Program-made: the position numbers and the translations under genes
Part shown: positions 17,104 through 26,835 of the stretch, one piece after another
Position numbering within the stretch: position 1 is the first letter of the stretch
How the letters are laid out: each line of letters opens with the position of its first letter
Notes under the pieces: model-generated
The model's input: only the letters and a program-made list of their open reading frames with translations
Database searches by the model: none
Told to the model about the DNA's origin: nothing
Source: Cytophagales bacterium
GTDB lineage: Bacteria > Bacteroidota > Bacteroidia > Cytophagales > Cyclobacteriaceae
NCBI GenBank assembly: GCA_005788235.1
Contig: SXYU01000093.1
Location: 1 to 49,685, forward strand
Length of the DNA: 49,685 nt
Direction: 5' to 3'

Positions 17104-18354
17104 ATGAATTTAAAAAGAGTTGTAGTAACGGGCATAGGTGCACTCACTCCGATCGGTAATACCAAAGACGAGTTCTGGAAAGGATTAGCTTCTGGTGTGA
17201 GTGGCGCCGCCCCCATTACTCATTTTGATGCTTCGCTTTTTAAAACCCAGTTTGCCTGCGAAGTAAAAAACTTTGATGTCGAGCAATTTATCGAGCGCAA
17301 AGAAGCGCGCAAAATGGATCCCTTCACCCAATATGCACTGGTCGCCGCTGAGGAGGCTATGGGTGATTCAGGACTTAACTTGGAAACCCTTGACCTTTCC
17401 CGTGCAGGGGTGATCTGGGGCTCTGGTATCGGAGGAATCAAAACATTCCAAGAAGAGGTAACCGCCTTCAATCAAGGTGATGGTACTCCTCGATTCAATC
17501 CCTTCTTTATTCCTAAAATGATTGCCGACATTGCTGCGGGATTCATCTCCATAAAATATGGATTTAGAGGCCCTAACTTTGTGACTGTTTCTGCTTGTGC
17601 TTCTGCTACAAATGCGTTAATCGATGCCTTTAATTACATCCGATTGGGCAAAGCTGATGTATTTATCAGTGGCGGATCCGAAGCTGCTGTTACCGAATCC
17701 GGTATCGGTGGATTCAATGCTATGAAAGCCCTTTCCCAACGAAATGATTCTCCTCAAACTGCTTCTAGGCCTTTTGACAATGACCGCGATGGTTTTGTTT
17801 TGGGTGAAGGTGCAGGGGCTTTGATTCTAGAAGAACTAGAACATGCCAAAGCCAGAGGAGCAAAAATATATGCCGAGTTGGTCGGCGGCGGCATGACCGC
17901 AGATGCCAACCACATCACTGCTCCACATCCAGAAGGATTAGGCGCGAGCAGTGTCATGAAAATTGCACTCGAAGATTCGGGTCTTCGGCCTGAGCAAATT
18001 GATTACATCAATGTGCACGGCACCTCAACTCCACTAGGTGATGTGAGCGAAACCAAAGCCATACAGCAAATATTTGGGGAGCATGCATACAAGATGAATA
18101 TCAGTAGTACCAAGTCCATGACAGGGCATCTATTAGGGGCTGCAGGGGCCATTGAAGCAATTGCATGTATTTTTGCTATGCAGAACAGCCTTGTTCCTCC
18201 CACAATCAACCATTTTACTGATGACGAGGCATTTGATCCTAGGCTCAACCTAACTTTCAACAGCCCGCAGGAAAGAGAAATTAACTACGCGCTTAGTAAC
18301 ACCTTCGGATTTGGCGGGCACAACTGCTCTGTCATTTTCAAAAAATACAACTGA
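17104..18354 (+). CDS. fabF: Beta-ketoacyl-ACP synthase II
   Basis: 416 residues with the KAS I/II triad: Cys165 in VSACASATN, His305 in VHGTSTPLGD and His342 in MTGHLLGAAG. FabF elongates acyl-ACP with malonyl-ACP. It is placed between acpP and rnc, an order common in many bacteria, with only 5 bp to the rnc GTG start. The length is complete. Confidence 0.97.
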   Translation: MNLKRVVVTGIGALTPIGNTKDEFWKGLASGVSGAAPITHFDASLFKTQFACEVKNFDVEQFIERKEARKMDPFTQYALVAAEEAMGDSGLNLETLDLSRAGVIWGSGIGGIKTFQEEVTAFNQGDGTPRFNPFFIPKMIADIAAGFISIKYGFRGPNFVTVSACASATNALIDAFNYIRLGKADVFISGGSEAAVTESGIGGFNAMKALSQRNDSPQTASRPFDNDRDGFVLGEGAGALILEELEHAKARGAKIYAELVGGGMTADANHITAPHPEGLGASSVMKIALEDSGLRPEQIDYINVHGTSTPLGDVSETKAIQQIFGEHAYKMNISSTKSMTGHLLGAAGAIEAIACIFAMQNSLVPPTINHFTDDEAFDPRLNLTFNSPQEREINYALSNTFGFGGHNCSVIFKKYN

Positions 18355-18359
18355 TCCGC

Positions 18360-19100
18360 GTGAAGCTCTTTCAGCGATTAGGAATCCACTCCCTCTTTTT
18401 TAGTTCAAAGGACAAGCAGCTTGCTACCTCAATTCAATTGATTCTAGGGTTCAAGCCTTTTAATTTGGCACTTTACCGACTTGCACTTACGCCTGCAGGA
18501 TTGGGAGAAGAAACAGACAAAGGGTTTCGAAAGTCAAATGAACGACTTGAATTTTTAGGTGACGCAATCCTTGGTGCTGCTATTGCCGAATATTTATTTA
18601 AAAAATATCCATATAGAGATGAGGGATTTCTGACCGAAACAAGGTCCAAATTGGTTAATAGAGAAACTTTGAACGAGGTTGGAATAAAAATAGGTTTAAA
18701 GAAGACCCTGCAGCAGGTAATCGATAATCGCCAATTTGTCGCGAATAAATCCCTCTACGGTGATATCCTTGAAGCATTTTTAGGAGCTATCTATTTGGAT
18801 CGAGGGTACGCGTTTACTAAAAAATTAATTCTCCAACGGATCCTAATTCACCTAGATTTGGAAGGAATGGTCACCACCGTTTCCAACCATAAAAGTAAGC
18901 TAATTGAGTGGTCTCAGCGGGAAGGAAACCAGGTTGAATTTCAAATTGTTCATGTAAGCAGCAACCAAAGGTACAAGGAGTTTGTTGTAGCTGTGGTAGT
19001 CAACGGAGAAGAGGTTACCCAAGGCAAAGGAGAAACCAAGAAAAAAGCAGAGCAAGAAGCTTCAAAAAATGCCTGTGAGAAACTTCAGATTACCCGTTGA
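18360..19100 (+). CDS. rnc: Ribonuclease III
   Basis: 246 residues from a GTG start at 18360. The endonuclease domain holds the signature ERLEFLGDAIL (61-71) with the metal-binding acidic residues, and a second acidic site in YGDILEAFLGAIYLD. A C-terminal double-stranded RNA binding domain (about 175-245) includes QGKGETKKKAEQEAS. RNase III processes rRNA precursors and structured mRNAs as a homodimer. It sits in the acpP-fabF-rnc run. Confidence 0.96.
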   Translation: MKLFQRLGIHSLFFSSKDKQLATSIQLILGFKPFNLALYRLALTPAGLGEETDKGFRKSNERLEFLGDAILGAAIAEYLFKKYPYRDEGFLTETRSKLVNRETLNEVGIKIGLKKTLQQVIDNRQFVANKSLYGDILEAFLGAIYLDRGYAFTKKLILQRILIHLDLEGMVTTVSNHKSKLIEWSQREGNQVEFQIVHVSSNQRYKEFVVAVVVNGEEVTQGKGETKKKAEQEASKNACEKLQITR

Positions 19101-19124
19101 TCCGTTAAATTCACTGAGGAAAGC

Positions 19125-20963
19125 ATGAATGCACTTAAAATTGCCGGCGCAACATTGAATCAAACTCCCCTCGATTGGAAGGGAAATTTTGAACGTATTG
19201 TCCTTGCAATTCAAGAAGCACGCGCAGCACAGGTGGAGCTTCTTTGCTTTCCTGAGCTCACCCTCACTGGCTACGGCGCAGAAGACCTTTTTCTAAGCCC
19301 CTGGTTTGCCGACAAAGCCAAACTACAACTCGAGCAGCTGCTACCGTATTCTAAAGACATTACCCTGGCTGTCGGACTTCCCATTCGATTGGAAAGCAAG
19401 GTTTACAACACCATGGCTATCCTTGAAAATGGTATAGTAAAAGGGATTGTAGCCAAGCAATTTATGGCTATCGATGGCGTTCACTATGAATTCCGATGGT
19501 TTACCCCTTGGCCTGCTTTGCAACAAACCACTGTTGAAATCAACGGTATACAAGTCCCCTTTGGAGATTTAACGTTTCATTTGAAAGGCATTCACTATGG
19601 ATTTGAGATCTGTGAAGATGCCTGGAGAGGAGATGCTCGGCCTGGATACCAGCTTTATGAAAGAAAAGTGGATTTGATTTTCAATCCCAGCGCCTCTCAT
19701 TTTGCTATGAAGAAGACCCTGGAGCGGAAAGCACTAGTTTCCAAGAGCTCTGCGCTGTTTAACTGCTACTACTTTTATGTCAACCTCCTTGGCAACGAAG
19801 CGGGAAGAATGATTTTTGATGGGGAGATGTTATTGGCTAGGGAAGGTGAGCTACTTGGTAGAAACCAACTGCTTTCCTTCAAATCGATTCAGGTAAGCTC
19901 CTTTACCCTCGAAAATAAAATCCAGCATATTGCACCTATTCAATCGAAGGAATGGGAGTTTGTGCAAGCGGCGAGCTTGGCACTTTTTGATTACCTCCGC
20001 AAGAGTAAAGCCAATGGGTTTGTCCTTTCTCTTTCTGGAGGAGCAGATTCTTCGACCATCGCTGTGCTTGTAGCTGAAATGGTGAGAAGAGGCATCCAAG
20101 AACTTGGTGTGGATGGATTTATATCCAAACTTGGGCTACCACTCAAGGTAAGTAAGGAGGACCCAGAGAAAAGCTTGGTAAATCAGCTCCTAACCACCGC
20201 CTACCAAGGCACGAAAAACTCTTCAGAAGCCACCTATAATTCAGCCAAAGGCTTGGCAGAAAGTCTTGGTGCCACTTTTATGAGCTGGACCATCGACGAA
20301 GAAGTGCAAGGATACACCCAAAAAATCGAAGCCGCTTTGGGAAGACCACTAACATGGGAGCAAGACGATATCAGTTTACAGAATATCCAAGCACGCACGC
20401 GCTCACCCATCATCTGGCTAGTGGCCAACCTAAAAAACGCCCTACTCCTATCCACTTCCAATCGTAGTGAGGGGGATGTGGGCTATACGACCATGGATGG
20501 GGATACCAGTGGAAGTATTTCACCTATAGCAGGATTAGACAAGGATTTTGTGATTCATTGGTTGAAGTGGGCAGAGAAAAACCTAGACCGCCCAGGCCTT
20601 CGTGAAGTGAATCGGCTTACCCCTACAGCCGAACTTCAGCCACAGGAGCGAAGCCAAACGGATGAAAAGGATCTCATGCCCTATTCCCTATTGGTTGAAA
20701 TCGAACGATTGGCAATCAGAGACCGTCGTTCACCCCTGGAGGTATTTATAGCGCTGCAGAAAAAAAATGAGTTTGAAGAGGGTGAATTGAAGGAATATAT
20801 TAAAAAATTCTTCCGACTTTGGTCTCGAAATCAATGGAAAAGGGAACGATTGGCACCCTCCTTCCACTTGGATGATTTCAATGTAGACCCCAAAACCTGG
20901 TGTCGATTTCCCATCCTCTCTGGAGGTTTTGAAGAAGAACTAAATCAATTAGACCAGAACTAA
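19125..20963 (+). CDS. nadE: Glutamine-dependent NAD+ synthetase
   Basis: 612 residues with two domains. The N-terminal nitrilase-like glutaminase (1-270) shows Glu44 (FPELTLTG), Lys111 (VAKQFM) and Cys163 (FEICEDAW). The C-terminal synthetase domain (about 285-600) has the P-loop SGGADS at 304-309. The enzyme amidates deamido-NAD+ with glutamine-derived ammonia as the last step of NAD+ synthesis. It lies 24 bp after rnc and 2 bp before lgt. Confidence 0.96.
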   Translation: MNALKIAGATLNQTPLDWKGNFERIVLAIQEARAAQVELLCFPELTLTGYGAEDLFLSPWFADKAKLQLEQLLPYSKDITLAVGLPIRLESKVYNTMAILENGIVKGIVAKQFMAIDGVHYEFRWFTPWPALQQTTVEINGIQVPFGDLTFHLKGIHYGFEICEDAWRGDARPGYQLYERKVDLIFNPSASHFAMKKTLERKALVSKSSALFNCYYFYVNLLGNEAGRMIFDGEMLLAREGELLGRNQLLSFKSIQVSSFTLENKIQHIAPIQSKEWEFVQAASLALFDYLRKSKANGFVLSLSGGADSSTIAVLVAEMVRRGIQELGVDGFISKLGLPLKVSKEDPEKSLVNQLLTTAYQGTKNSSEATYNSAKGLAESLGATFMSWTIDEEVQGYTQKIEAALGRPLTWEQDDISLQNIQARTRSPIIWLVANLKNALLLSTSNRSEGDVGYTTMDGDTSGSISPIAGLDKDFVIHWLKWAEKNLDRPGLREVNRLTPTAELQPQERSQTDEKDLMPYSLLVEIERLAIRDRRSPLEVFIALQKKNEFEEGELKEYIKKFFRLWSRNQWKRERLAPSFHLDDFNVDPKTWCRFPILSGGFEEELNQLDQN

Positions 20964-20965
20964 GT

Positions 20966-22066
20966 ATGCTTTCATTTCTTTTTAGCTTTATTGTTTGGGA
21001 TCCTAGCCCCACGATTTTCGAGAGCTTTGATCGCTTCAGATGGTACGGTCTACTTTTTGCCTTGGGATTTATCATCTCCCAGCAAATCATGGTTCATTTT
21101 TTTAAGAAAGAGGGAAAAAATCCGGCATTGGTAGATCAGCTCACGATATACATGGTTTTGGCTACCATCATCGGTGCACGATTGGGGCACGTTTTGTTTT
21201 ATGAGCCTGAAAAATACCTGGAAAATCCCTTAAATATCCTCAAAATTTGGGAAGGAGGACTAGCCTCCCATGGTGCTGCGATATCTATTCCAATTGCGCT
21301 CTGGCTTTACAGCAAGCGGAATCAAGGGATGCGCTACCTATGGATTGTAGATCGGATAGCAATCGTTGTAGCACTTACTGGAGTGCTGATTCGGACGGGT
21401 AATTTGATGAACTCTGAGATTGGAGGGAAAGACACCAACTCGGATACCGGAATCGTATATGCTCGCGATACAGAAGAAATCTTGAGTAAACTACGTGTAC
21501 CCATCGAATCAATAGAAGCCTACAAGCCTTTGGATCGGGATGGGGAAATTCAAGGGACGGGAATAGTACCAGTAAACTTCGATCTAATCATCTCGAAAGG
21601 CAATTACACGAAGGAGAGTTTGGAGTCTGTACTTACGCAAGACATCAAATATGCACTCACTCAGTTTAACTCCTCCAAAGAGTTTTTGGCGGAGCCACTA
21701 AATACGCCCCTCCAGCTAGAAATCAAAGAACAAGCATCCAATTACCTTGTCACAGTCAAAACTCTTGGACGAGTAAAATACCCTACTCAGGTTTTCGAAG
21801 CAGTAACCTATTTGTTAGTCTTCCTGTTGCTGCTGAGCCTGTGGAATAAATACAAATCCAAACTCCCTGACGGGCTACTTTTCGGCATATTTTTCATTCT
21901 AGTGTTTGGATCACGATTTGGGTGGGAATTTTTCAAAGAAGCTCAAGTTGACTTTGAACAATCCATGCAGTTGAATATGGGCCAACTCTTGAGTATTCCG
22001 GTGATTACTATAGGATTGATTATGGTAATTCGAGCCTTAAAAAAAGGAAGTCCAAAAATCGACTAA
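20966..22066 (+). CDS. lgt: Prolipoprotein diacylglyceryl transferase with inserted domain
   Basis: 366 residues with about seven membrane helices. The catalytic features are kept: SHG at 101-103, and the signature [12 protein letters not shown] beginning at Arg143, which is the position of the essential Arg in the E. coli enzyme. Between that signature and the last helices there is a soluble insert of about 120 residues (roughly 155-275), absent in E. coli Lgt. Lgt adds diacylglycerol to the lipobox Cys of prelipoproteins at the inner membrane. It converges on yidD with a 4-bp overlap. Confidence 0.94.
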   Translation: MLSFLFSFIVWDPSPTIFESFDRFRWYGLLFALGFIISQQIMVHFFKKEGKNPALVDQLTIYMVLATIIGARLGHVLFYEPEKYLENPLNILKIWEGGLASHGAAISIPIALWLYSKRNQGMRYLWIVDRIAIVVALTGVLIRTGNLMNSEIGGKDTNSDTGIVYARDTEEILSKLRVPIESIEAYKPLDRDGEIQGTGIVPVNFDLIISKGNYTKESLESVLTQDIKYALTQFNSSKEFLAEPLNTPLQLEIKEQASNYLVTVKTLGRVKYPTQVFEAVTYLLVFLLLLSLWNKYKSKLPDGLLFGIFFILVFGSRFGWEFFKEAQVDFEQSMQLNMGQLLSIPVITIGLIMVIRALKKGSPKID

Positions 22067-22287
22067 GGCACTGGATCGTGGCCATGTCCTCCCCAAGGAT
22101 GGCATCTGCCGATCCGTTTGAATCCCAATAGCACTCCTTTAAGTACACCATGCTTGAGGATAGCCTCTTTCATGTATTGGCTGCAGGTAGGACTGTATCT
22201 GCAGCTTGCTGGAAAAATTGGTGAAATCACATATTGGTAGACCAGTACAGGAAATATGGCTATCTTTCGGAGGTAGGTCTTGAACAT
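22063..22287 (-). CDS. yidD: Membrane protein insertion efficiency factor YidD
   Basis: 74 codons from the ATG at 22287; an upstream in-frame ATG at 22311 would add eight residues. The YidD core is complete: [14 protein letters not shown], then [11 protein letters not shown] with its three Cys residues, and [12 protein letters not shown]. YidD is a small membrane-associated protein that assists YidC-dependent insertion. I preferred the inner start because FKTYLRK is where homologues begin. The upstream start codon would share bases with the start of the divergent Omp85-like gene. Confidence 0.93.
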   Translation of the reverse strand: MFKTYLRKIAIFPVLVYQYVISPIFPASCRYSPTCSQYMKEAILKHGVLKGVLLGFKRIGRCHPWGGHGHDPVP

Positions 22288-22309
22288 AGTGCTTCCCATT
22301 TTTTCAAAC

Positions 22310-23788
22310 ATGAAAGGATTAGAGCAAATTTACCGGTATAAATTTTCTTTTCGCCAGTTTTTATTTGCGGTTCGCAGCTCACTTTTATTTTGCGGGGTTT
22401 TACTTTTTTCGCTTCAAGCTCAAGGTCAGGACAGCCTTCCGATTCTAGAAACTCCAAAACAAATACGCGTCAATTCCATTTACATCATCGGGAATGAAAA
22501 AACCGAAAAGGAGATAATTCTACGTGAACTGGATTTTGTTACGAATTACCAATACGATTGGGAAACCTTCCTTGGCATCCTCAAAGCAGATCAACAAAAG
22601 ATTTTTAACCTCCGCCTATTCAACGAAGTGGAGATTACGCCACTCCGAACAGGCCCAGAAGAAGTAGAGGTTTTGATTGCAGTCAAAGAGCGCTGGTATG
22701 TACTTCCTTCCGTCATTTTTGAGTTGGCCGACCGAAACTTTGCTGAATGGTGGACCAACCAGGAGCGCGACTGGTCACGGGTAAACTATGGGATAAAAAT
22801 AAACCATTCCAATGTAGGGGGAAGAAATGAAAAATTTCGTTTCTCAGGCCAACTGGGTTTTACAAAAGGATTAGAAATAATTTACTCCAAGCCCTATATT
22901 GATAGGCAACAAAAACATGGTCTTTCCTTTCAACTCAGCTACCGAGATCAGAAAACAGTTGCCATAGGCTCAAAATACAATCGTCAACTATTTTATTCTT
23001 CGCCCCTCGAAGAAGTATTACGGAAAAATTTTGCCACAGCACTTCGCTACACATTTCGCCGCACCTTTTACAACTTTCACCTACTGACTCTCGGCCATAG
23101 CACCACCTGGGTGTCCTCAAAGGTCTTGGAACAAAATCCCAACTACTTTCTCCGGCCAGGCAACCAACTATCTTTTTCCTTTTTCCAGTATTCCTTTTTG
23201 CACGATAAGCGAGACAACATTGCTTATGCCACTAAGGGGGAAGTGCTACAGTTGACCGCAACAAAATATGGGCTCTTCTCAAGAAAAGACCTAGATGAAT
23301 TGGAAATTAATGTAACAGCCAACCGATACATTCCTTTGGGGAAAAGGTTTCACTTTGCCTCTGGATTGACAGCAAGCTGGTTTATGAGCCCTAATCAACC
23401 CTATACCTTGGTACGAGGAATTGGCTACACTCCCAATTTCATCAGAAGTTACGAACTCAATGTCATCGAAGGACAGCAGTTGGTTGTACACAAGAATAGC
23501 TTGCGTTACCAACTGATCAAAACGAGTTTTGACCTATCTCGAACCATCTATAACGATCAATTCAATACCCTTCCACTCAGTATTTATCTCAGTGGCAACT
23601 TTGACCAGGGGGCAGTGCGGGATCGCAATCGGATTCCAGAAAACTTAGCACTAACCAATCAGTATCTTTTCGGCTATGGAGTGGGTATTGACCTAGTTAC
23701 AGGATATGATGCAGTATTTCGATTGGAATACTCAATCAACAAACAGGGATTGGGCAACTTTTTCTTCAATTTCAAGGCTCCTTTTTAA
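22310..23788 (+). CDS. Omp85-like outer membrane protein with one POTRA domain
   Basis: 492 residues from the ATG at 22310. A long N-terminal region ends in a hydrophobic signal segment and LQAQGQ (about residues 20-40). A POTRA-type domain follows (about 48-125), with [14 protein letters not shown] and [10 protein letters not shown]. The rest is a beta-barrel rich in alternating aromatic strands (about 150-492) and ends in FKAPF, the C-terminal Phe seen in outer membrane barrels. This fits the BamA/TamA or ShlB-type superfamily in a short single-POTRA form. It may assist export or insertion of surface proteins; the substrate is unknown. It is a single gene between yidD and a convergent TIGR02757 gene. 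Confidence 0.8.
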   Translation: MKGLEQIYRYKFSFRQFLFAVRSSLLFCGVLLFSLQAQGQDSLPILETPKQIRVNSIYIIGNEKTEKEIILRELDFVTNYQYDWETFLGILKADQQKIFNLRLFNEVEITPLRTGPEEVEVLIAVKERWYVLPSVIFELADRNFAEWWTNQERDWSRVNYGIKINHSNVGGRNEKFRFSGQLGFTKGLEIIYSKPYIDRQQKHGLSFQLSYRDQKTVAIGSKYNRQLFYSSPLEEVLRKNFATALRYTFRRTFYNFHLLTLGHSTTWVSSKVLEQNPNYFLRPGNQLSFSFFQYSFLHDKRDNIAYATKGEVLQLTATKYGLFSRKDLDELEINVTANRYIPLGKRFHFASGLTASWFMSPNQPYTLVRGIGYTPNFIRSYELNVIEGQQLVVHKNSLRYQLIKTSFDLSRTIYNDQFNTLPLSIYLSGNFDQGAVRDRNRIPENLALTNQYLFGYGVGIDLVTGYDAVFRLEYSINKQGLGNFFFNFKAPF

Positions 23789-23820
23789 GTTAAAGAAGCT
23801 TGGAGAAAATGAATCTCAAT

Positions 23821-24591
23821 CTAGAACTTCTCCTCTACGCCAAGTCCAAATAGCGCGAAATCGTACTTCACAGGATCTAGTGGGTCGAAGGATCGAAGGA
23901 CTTGGGTGAGTTCCAGGGCGGTGCCCCAATCGGTTTGCTTGCGTGTGATCAATCCTAATTTTCTCCCTACCCGATCCACATGCAAGTCACAGGGACAAAT
24001 GAGTTGGGCAGGACTAATTTGCTTCCAAATCCCAAAATCTACTCCCTGTTGATCCTGACGGACCATCCAACGCAGGTACATGTTGATCCGCTTGCAAGCC
24101 GAACGTGTAGCGGGAGAGGAAATATGCTTCTTTGTTCGTGATGGGACATCCTCCAAGCTAAAAAAATGTCTTTGAAACTGAATGAGCATGGACTCCATGC
24201 TATCTACTGCACCAGTTTGACCGATTAAAAAGGCCGCTTCCAAACTATTTTGATGCCGATAAAAACAAGATAAAAAATGAATGAAGTAAAGTGCATCGAC
24301 TTCGTTGAAGGTGCGGTGCTTAAAATCTAAAAACACTTTAAGGTCTTCTTCAGTATGATTGACTAGAAAATCATGGGGAGCATCATCCATGCGCGCGAGC
24401 AACTCCCTGCATTTATTGAGGATGGTTTTTCGTTGTCCCCAGGCCAAAATCGCTGCAAAAAATCCCGAAATTTCAATGTCTTGTTTTTTATGGAATCGAT
24501 GCGGAATTGAAATAGGGTCCAACTCAATAAAATTAGGACGATTGTAAAGTGCTACTTTTTGATCTAAAAAATCCTTGATGTGCGTGCTCAT
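23821..24591 (-). CDS. TIGR02757/DUF2400 family protein
   Basis: 256 residues, no signal or membrane helix. The sequence matches my memory of the TIGR02757 family of Bacteroidota and some other phyla: FAAILAWGQRKTI near residue 45, then KRINMYLRWMVR and LICPCDLHVDRVGRKLGL. The second half, with a helix-hairpin-helix-like stretch and conserved Cys and Asp, recalls DNA glycosylases, so a nucleic acid role has been suggested for the family but not shown. The ATG overlaps the stop of the upstream unknown gene by 4 bp, indicating translational coupling. Confidence 0.85.
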   Translation of the reverse strand: MSTHIKDFLDQKVALYNRPNFIELDPISIPHRFHKKQDIEISGFFAAILAWGQRKTILNKCRELLARMDDAPHDFLVNHTEEDLKVFLDFKHRTFNEVDALYFIHFLSCFYRHQNSLEAAFLIGQTGAVDSMESMLIQFQRHFFSLEDVPSRTKKHISSPATRSACKRINMYLRWMVRQDQQGVDFGIWKQISPAQLICPCDLHVDRVGRKLGLITRKQTDWGTALELTQVLRSFDPLDPVKYDFALFGLGVEEKF

Positions 24592-25142
24592 ACTTTTACA
24601 ACACGTTCCCCTCCCTGCGTACCATCAAACCATTTGAATACCAATTCATTGTCATTTTCTTCGGCGAGGTGCCAGTCGAAACAACTGATTTGGGTTAGAA
24701 AGCGAATGCTATCCATTTCTGGATCATAGAGGCAAATATCAAAATCTGGAAGTGCCGTTGATTCTAAGGTATTCCATTTCTCCAAAATATAACCCTTCTC
24801 AATTAAGCGCACTTTTTTTCCAAAGATATGTTCACTCAAAACCGTAGGAACACCATCTTTTCGTCTCAGCTTTACTCCTGCCGGTCCAAAAAGGATTTGT
24901 TTTTCCACTTTTGCCTCCAACAAATCATTGCAATTTGGGAGCGTTTCCCAAGCTGTTTCTACCAATACCCCACTTTTACTATCCAGCTTTAAAAGAGTCA
25001 GCAATTGGGACAACTTGGAAAATAAGAAGGTAAGCCCAATAAAAAGCAGGCCAAAACTTGCCAAGATGGGATAAGAAAGTACAAAAATTCCATTCCAAAT
25101 AAATCGGAAAAAGTGATGAAAGAAGAGCTGGATTTTTGACAT
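24588..25142 (-). CDS. Unknown membrane-anchored protein
   Basis: 184 residues, function not recognised. A hydrophobic region near the N-terminus (about residues 10-46) could form one or two membrane helices; the remaining 130 residues look like a soluble mixed domain. The C-terminal half is rich in Trp, Asp and Glu (SCFDWHLAEENDNELVFKW). It overlaps the TIGR02757 start by 4 bp and probably forms a two-gene unit with it. Confidence 0.65.
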   Translation of the reverse strand: MSKIQLFFHHFFRFIWNGIFVLSYPILASFGLLFIGLTFLFSKLSQLLTLLKLDSKSGVLVETAWETLPNCNDLLEAKVEKQILFGPAGVKLRRKDGVPTVLSEHIFGKKVRLIEKGYILEKWNTLESTALPDFDICLYDPEMDSIRFLTQISCFDWHLAEENDNELVFKWFDGTQGGERVVKV

Positions 25143-25225
25143 GCAAAATCAAAGAGAAAGCCGACTTGAATTGTAAAAGATTTACTGAAAGCAGACCAAA
25201 GACTATAGGAGCGAATCCCGTGGTA

Positions 25226-26641
25226 TTAATACAAGATTTCAACAGGAAATCGTGTATTCACTCCTTTTAATTGTTCAAATGCCGCTTTTGAAAGTTTAAT
25301 CAGCACTTTAGAGTTGTCCCCAGTCTCAGGTAAAACTCCAACCACACGAGCAAATATGGTCAGGTCATTTTCCTCATTTTTTATTCGAATCACACTGCCA
25401 ATCGGCGCGTTACGATGTAGTACCAGGTACTTTTTATTCGCTTCGGTACCAGCAATAACCTCAGCCAAACCAGACTCTTTTGTATTCGTAAATCCTCCTG
25501 AAGTGTTTGGTGCCGCAGACTCCTGCTTGGGTTCAGCAGCAGGAACAGTTACAGATAGCTCACTTTTTACTTCTTCGGCCACAACCTCAACGGCAGTAGT
25601 GGTAGTAGATGCAGTCGTAGAAGTAGTAGTGGTAGTAGATGCAACAGTAGTAACAGCTCGGCCGACTTGAAGCGTTTGACCTACTTTTATATTATTGGAA
25701 GTCAAATTGTTCCATTGAACCAATTCTTCTATGGAAGACCCATACATTTTAGCAAGTGAAAATAAAGATTCGCCAGGCTTGATAGTATGAGAAATCCAAT
25801 CTCCTGTTGCATTTATGTTCACCGTCGGGGACTTTGTGGATACAAAGACTACCTCCTTATTTTCATTGGAATTCTCATTTTTTTTAGGAGCAGCTTTGGG
25901 TTCTTCTTTAACGGCTGCTTCCGCCACTAAGGGTTCAGCTTTGGCCTCTGTACCGCTTTGCTTTGTAGGTATGGCTTTTTTAGTGATTACTTTCAAGGAT
26001 TTTCCTATTTGAAGTTTATCACTTGACAAAGAATTCCAGGATTTTAGCTCTGCTACCGAAACCTTATATTTTTTTGCAATAGTAGATAATGACTCGCCGC
26101 TTTTTACCTTGTGCGTGATTTTAACTTTTTGGATGGTGACCGCAGCTCCTGTTTTGGATGGATTAGTTCCAGACGATTCTCCAGTTGAAGCTGCTATTGT
26201 TTTATCATTTTTTGCGGGAGTTGGTAAAGGAGATGATGGAATATCCACAACGGGCAAAGAACTTGGATCAGCAGCATTTTCGGAAGTAGTATTCCGAGCA
26301 GGAGTGGTGACTTTAGCTTCAGAAGCACTAGCAGAATTTGGCGCTGAGGCATCCAAACTTCCGTCTGTTTGGACATAGGGAACTAGTAGCATTTGACCTT
26401 CCTTCAAGCCCTGTTTCAAGATTTTATTGGATTGTTGAATCTCGGACATTTGAACCTTGTATCTCCTTGAGATGGAAAACAAGGTTTCCTGATAAACAAC
26501 CTTATGAATGATAAAGGTCCTACCCTCTATTCGCTGAAAACCTATAGAATCCAATCCTTCCGTAATTACTGCAAGGGCAGCTGTCTGGAAGCTGAGAAAT
26601 AAAAAAATGCCGCAAAAAAAGAGTTTAAATCTAACAGACAT
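25226..26641 (-). CDS. Secreted triple-LysM protein with RlpA-like C-terminal domain
   Basis: 471 residues with an N-terminal signal sequence (about 1-25). Three LysM repeats are visible: one divergent (about 43-90, HKVVYQETLFSISRRY) and two canonical (about 173-218, HKVKSGESLSTIAKKY; about 286-330, HTIKPGESLFSLAKMY). The linkers are low-complexity, rich in Ser, Thr, Pro and Ala; the last contains a near-repeat of ten residues made mostly of Thr. The last 95 residues, with NAPIGSVIRIKNEEN and VLPETGDNSKVLIKLS, resemble the double-psi beta-barrel of RlpA. It probably binds peptidoglycan in the periplasm. It is divergent from the NfeD gene across a 194-bp promoter region. Confidence 0.85.
   Translation of the reverse strand: MSVRFKLFFCGIFLFLSFQTAALAVITEGLDSIGFQRIEGRTFIIHKVVYQETLFSISRRYKVQMSEIQQSNKILKQGLKEGQMLLVPYVQTDGSLDASAPNSASASEAKVTTPARNTTSENAADPSSLPVVDIPSSPLPTPAKNDKTIAASTGESSGTNPSKTGAAVTIQKVKITHKVKSGESLSTIAKKYKVSVAELKSWNSLSSDKLQIGKSLKVITKKAIPTKQSGTEAKAEPLVAEAAVKEEPKAAPKKNENSNENKEVVFVSTKSPTVNINATGDWISHTIKPGESLFSLAKMYGSSIEELVQWNNLTSNNIKVGQTLQVGRAVTTVASTTTTTSTTASTTTTAVEVVAEEVKSELSVTVPAAEPKQESAAPNTSGGFTNTKESGLAEVIAGTEANKKYLVLHRNAPIGSVIRIKNEENDLTIFARVVGVLPETGDNSKVLIKLSKAAFEQLKGVNTRFPVEILY
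25593..25643. repeat. Tandem 30-bp duplication in the LysM gene linker
   Basis: The sequence around TAGTGGTAGTAGATGCA occurs twice at an exact 30-bp offset (for example 25597-25613 and 25627-25643). It encodes a ten-residue Thr/Ser-rich period in the third linker. Being in frame, it can change linker length by slippage without breaking the gene. Confidence 0.75.
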
Positions 26642-26689
26642 AAGGGGGTAATACGAAAGGATCTGAGATAAGGCGAATAGGAACGCCTA

Positions 26690-26720
26690 CAAAAATAACC
26701 TTCATCTCCCATTATTCAAG
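26690..26720 (-). promoter_or_regulatory. Promoter of the LysM gene
   Basis: On the minus strand CTTG (26720-26717), a 19-bp spacer and TATTTTTG (26697-26690) match the Bacteroidota promoter consensus. The predicted leader is about 40 nt. Confidence 0.65.
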
Positions 26721-26749
26721 TTGCTAAACGGTAATTTTCCTTAAATTAG
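26721..26749 (+). promoter_or_regulatory. Possible promoter of the NfeD operon
   Basis: TTG (26721-26723), an 18-bp spacer and TAAATTAG (26742-26749, one mismatch to TAnnTTTG). It stands back to back with the LysM promoter; the two -33 elements together read CAAGTTG. The leader would be about 80 nt. Confidence 0.42.
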
Positions 26750-26835
26750 ACCATTAATTTTAACCAAACATCAATTTCACTTTAGGTCCTGCTTCAAGTT
26801 AACCCATTGCTTTCAACCAAGAAAAAAAGCTTGAT

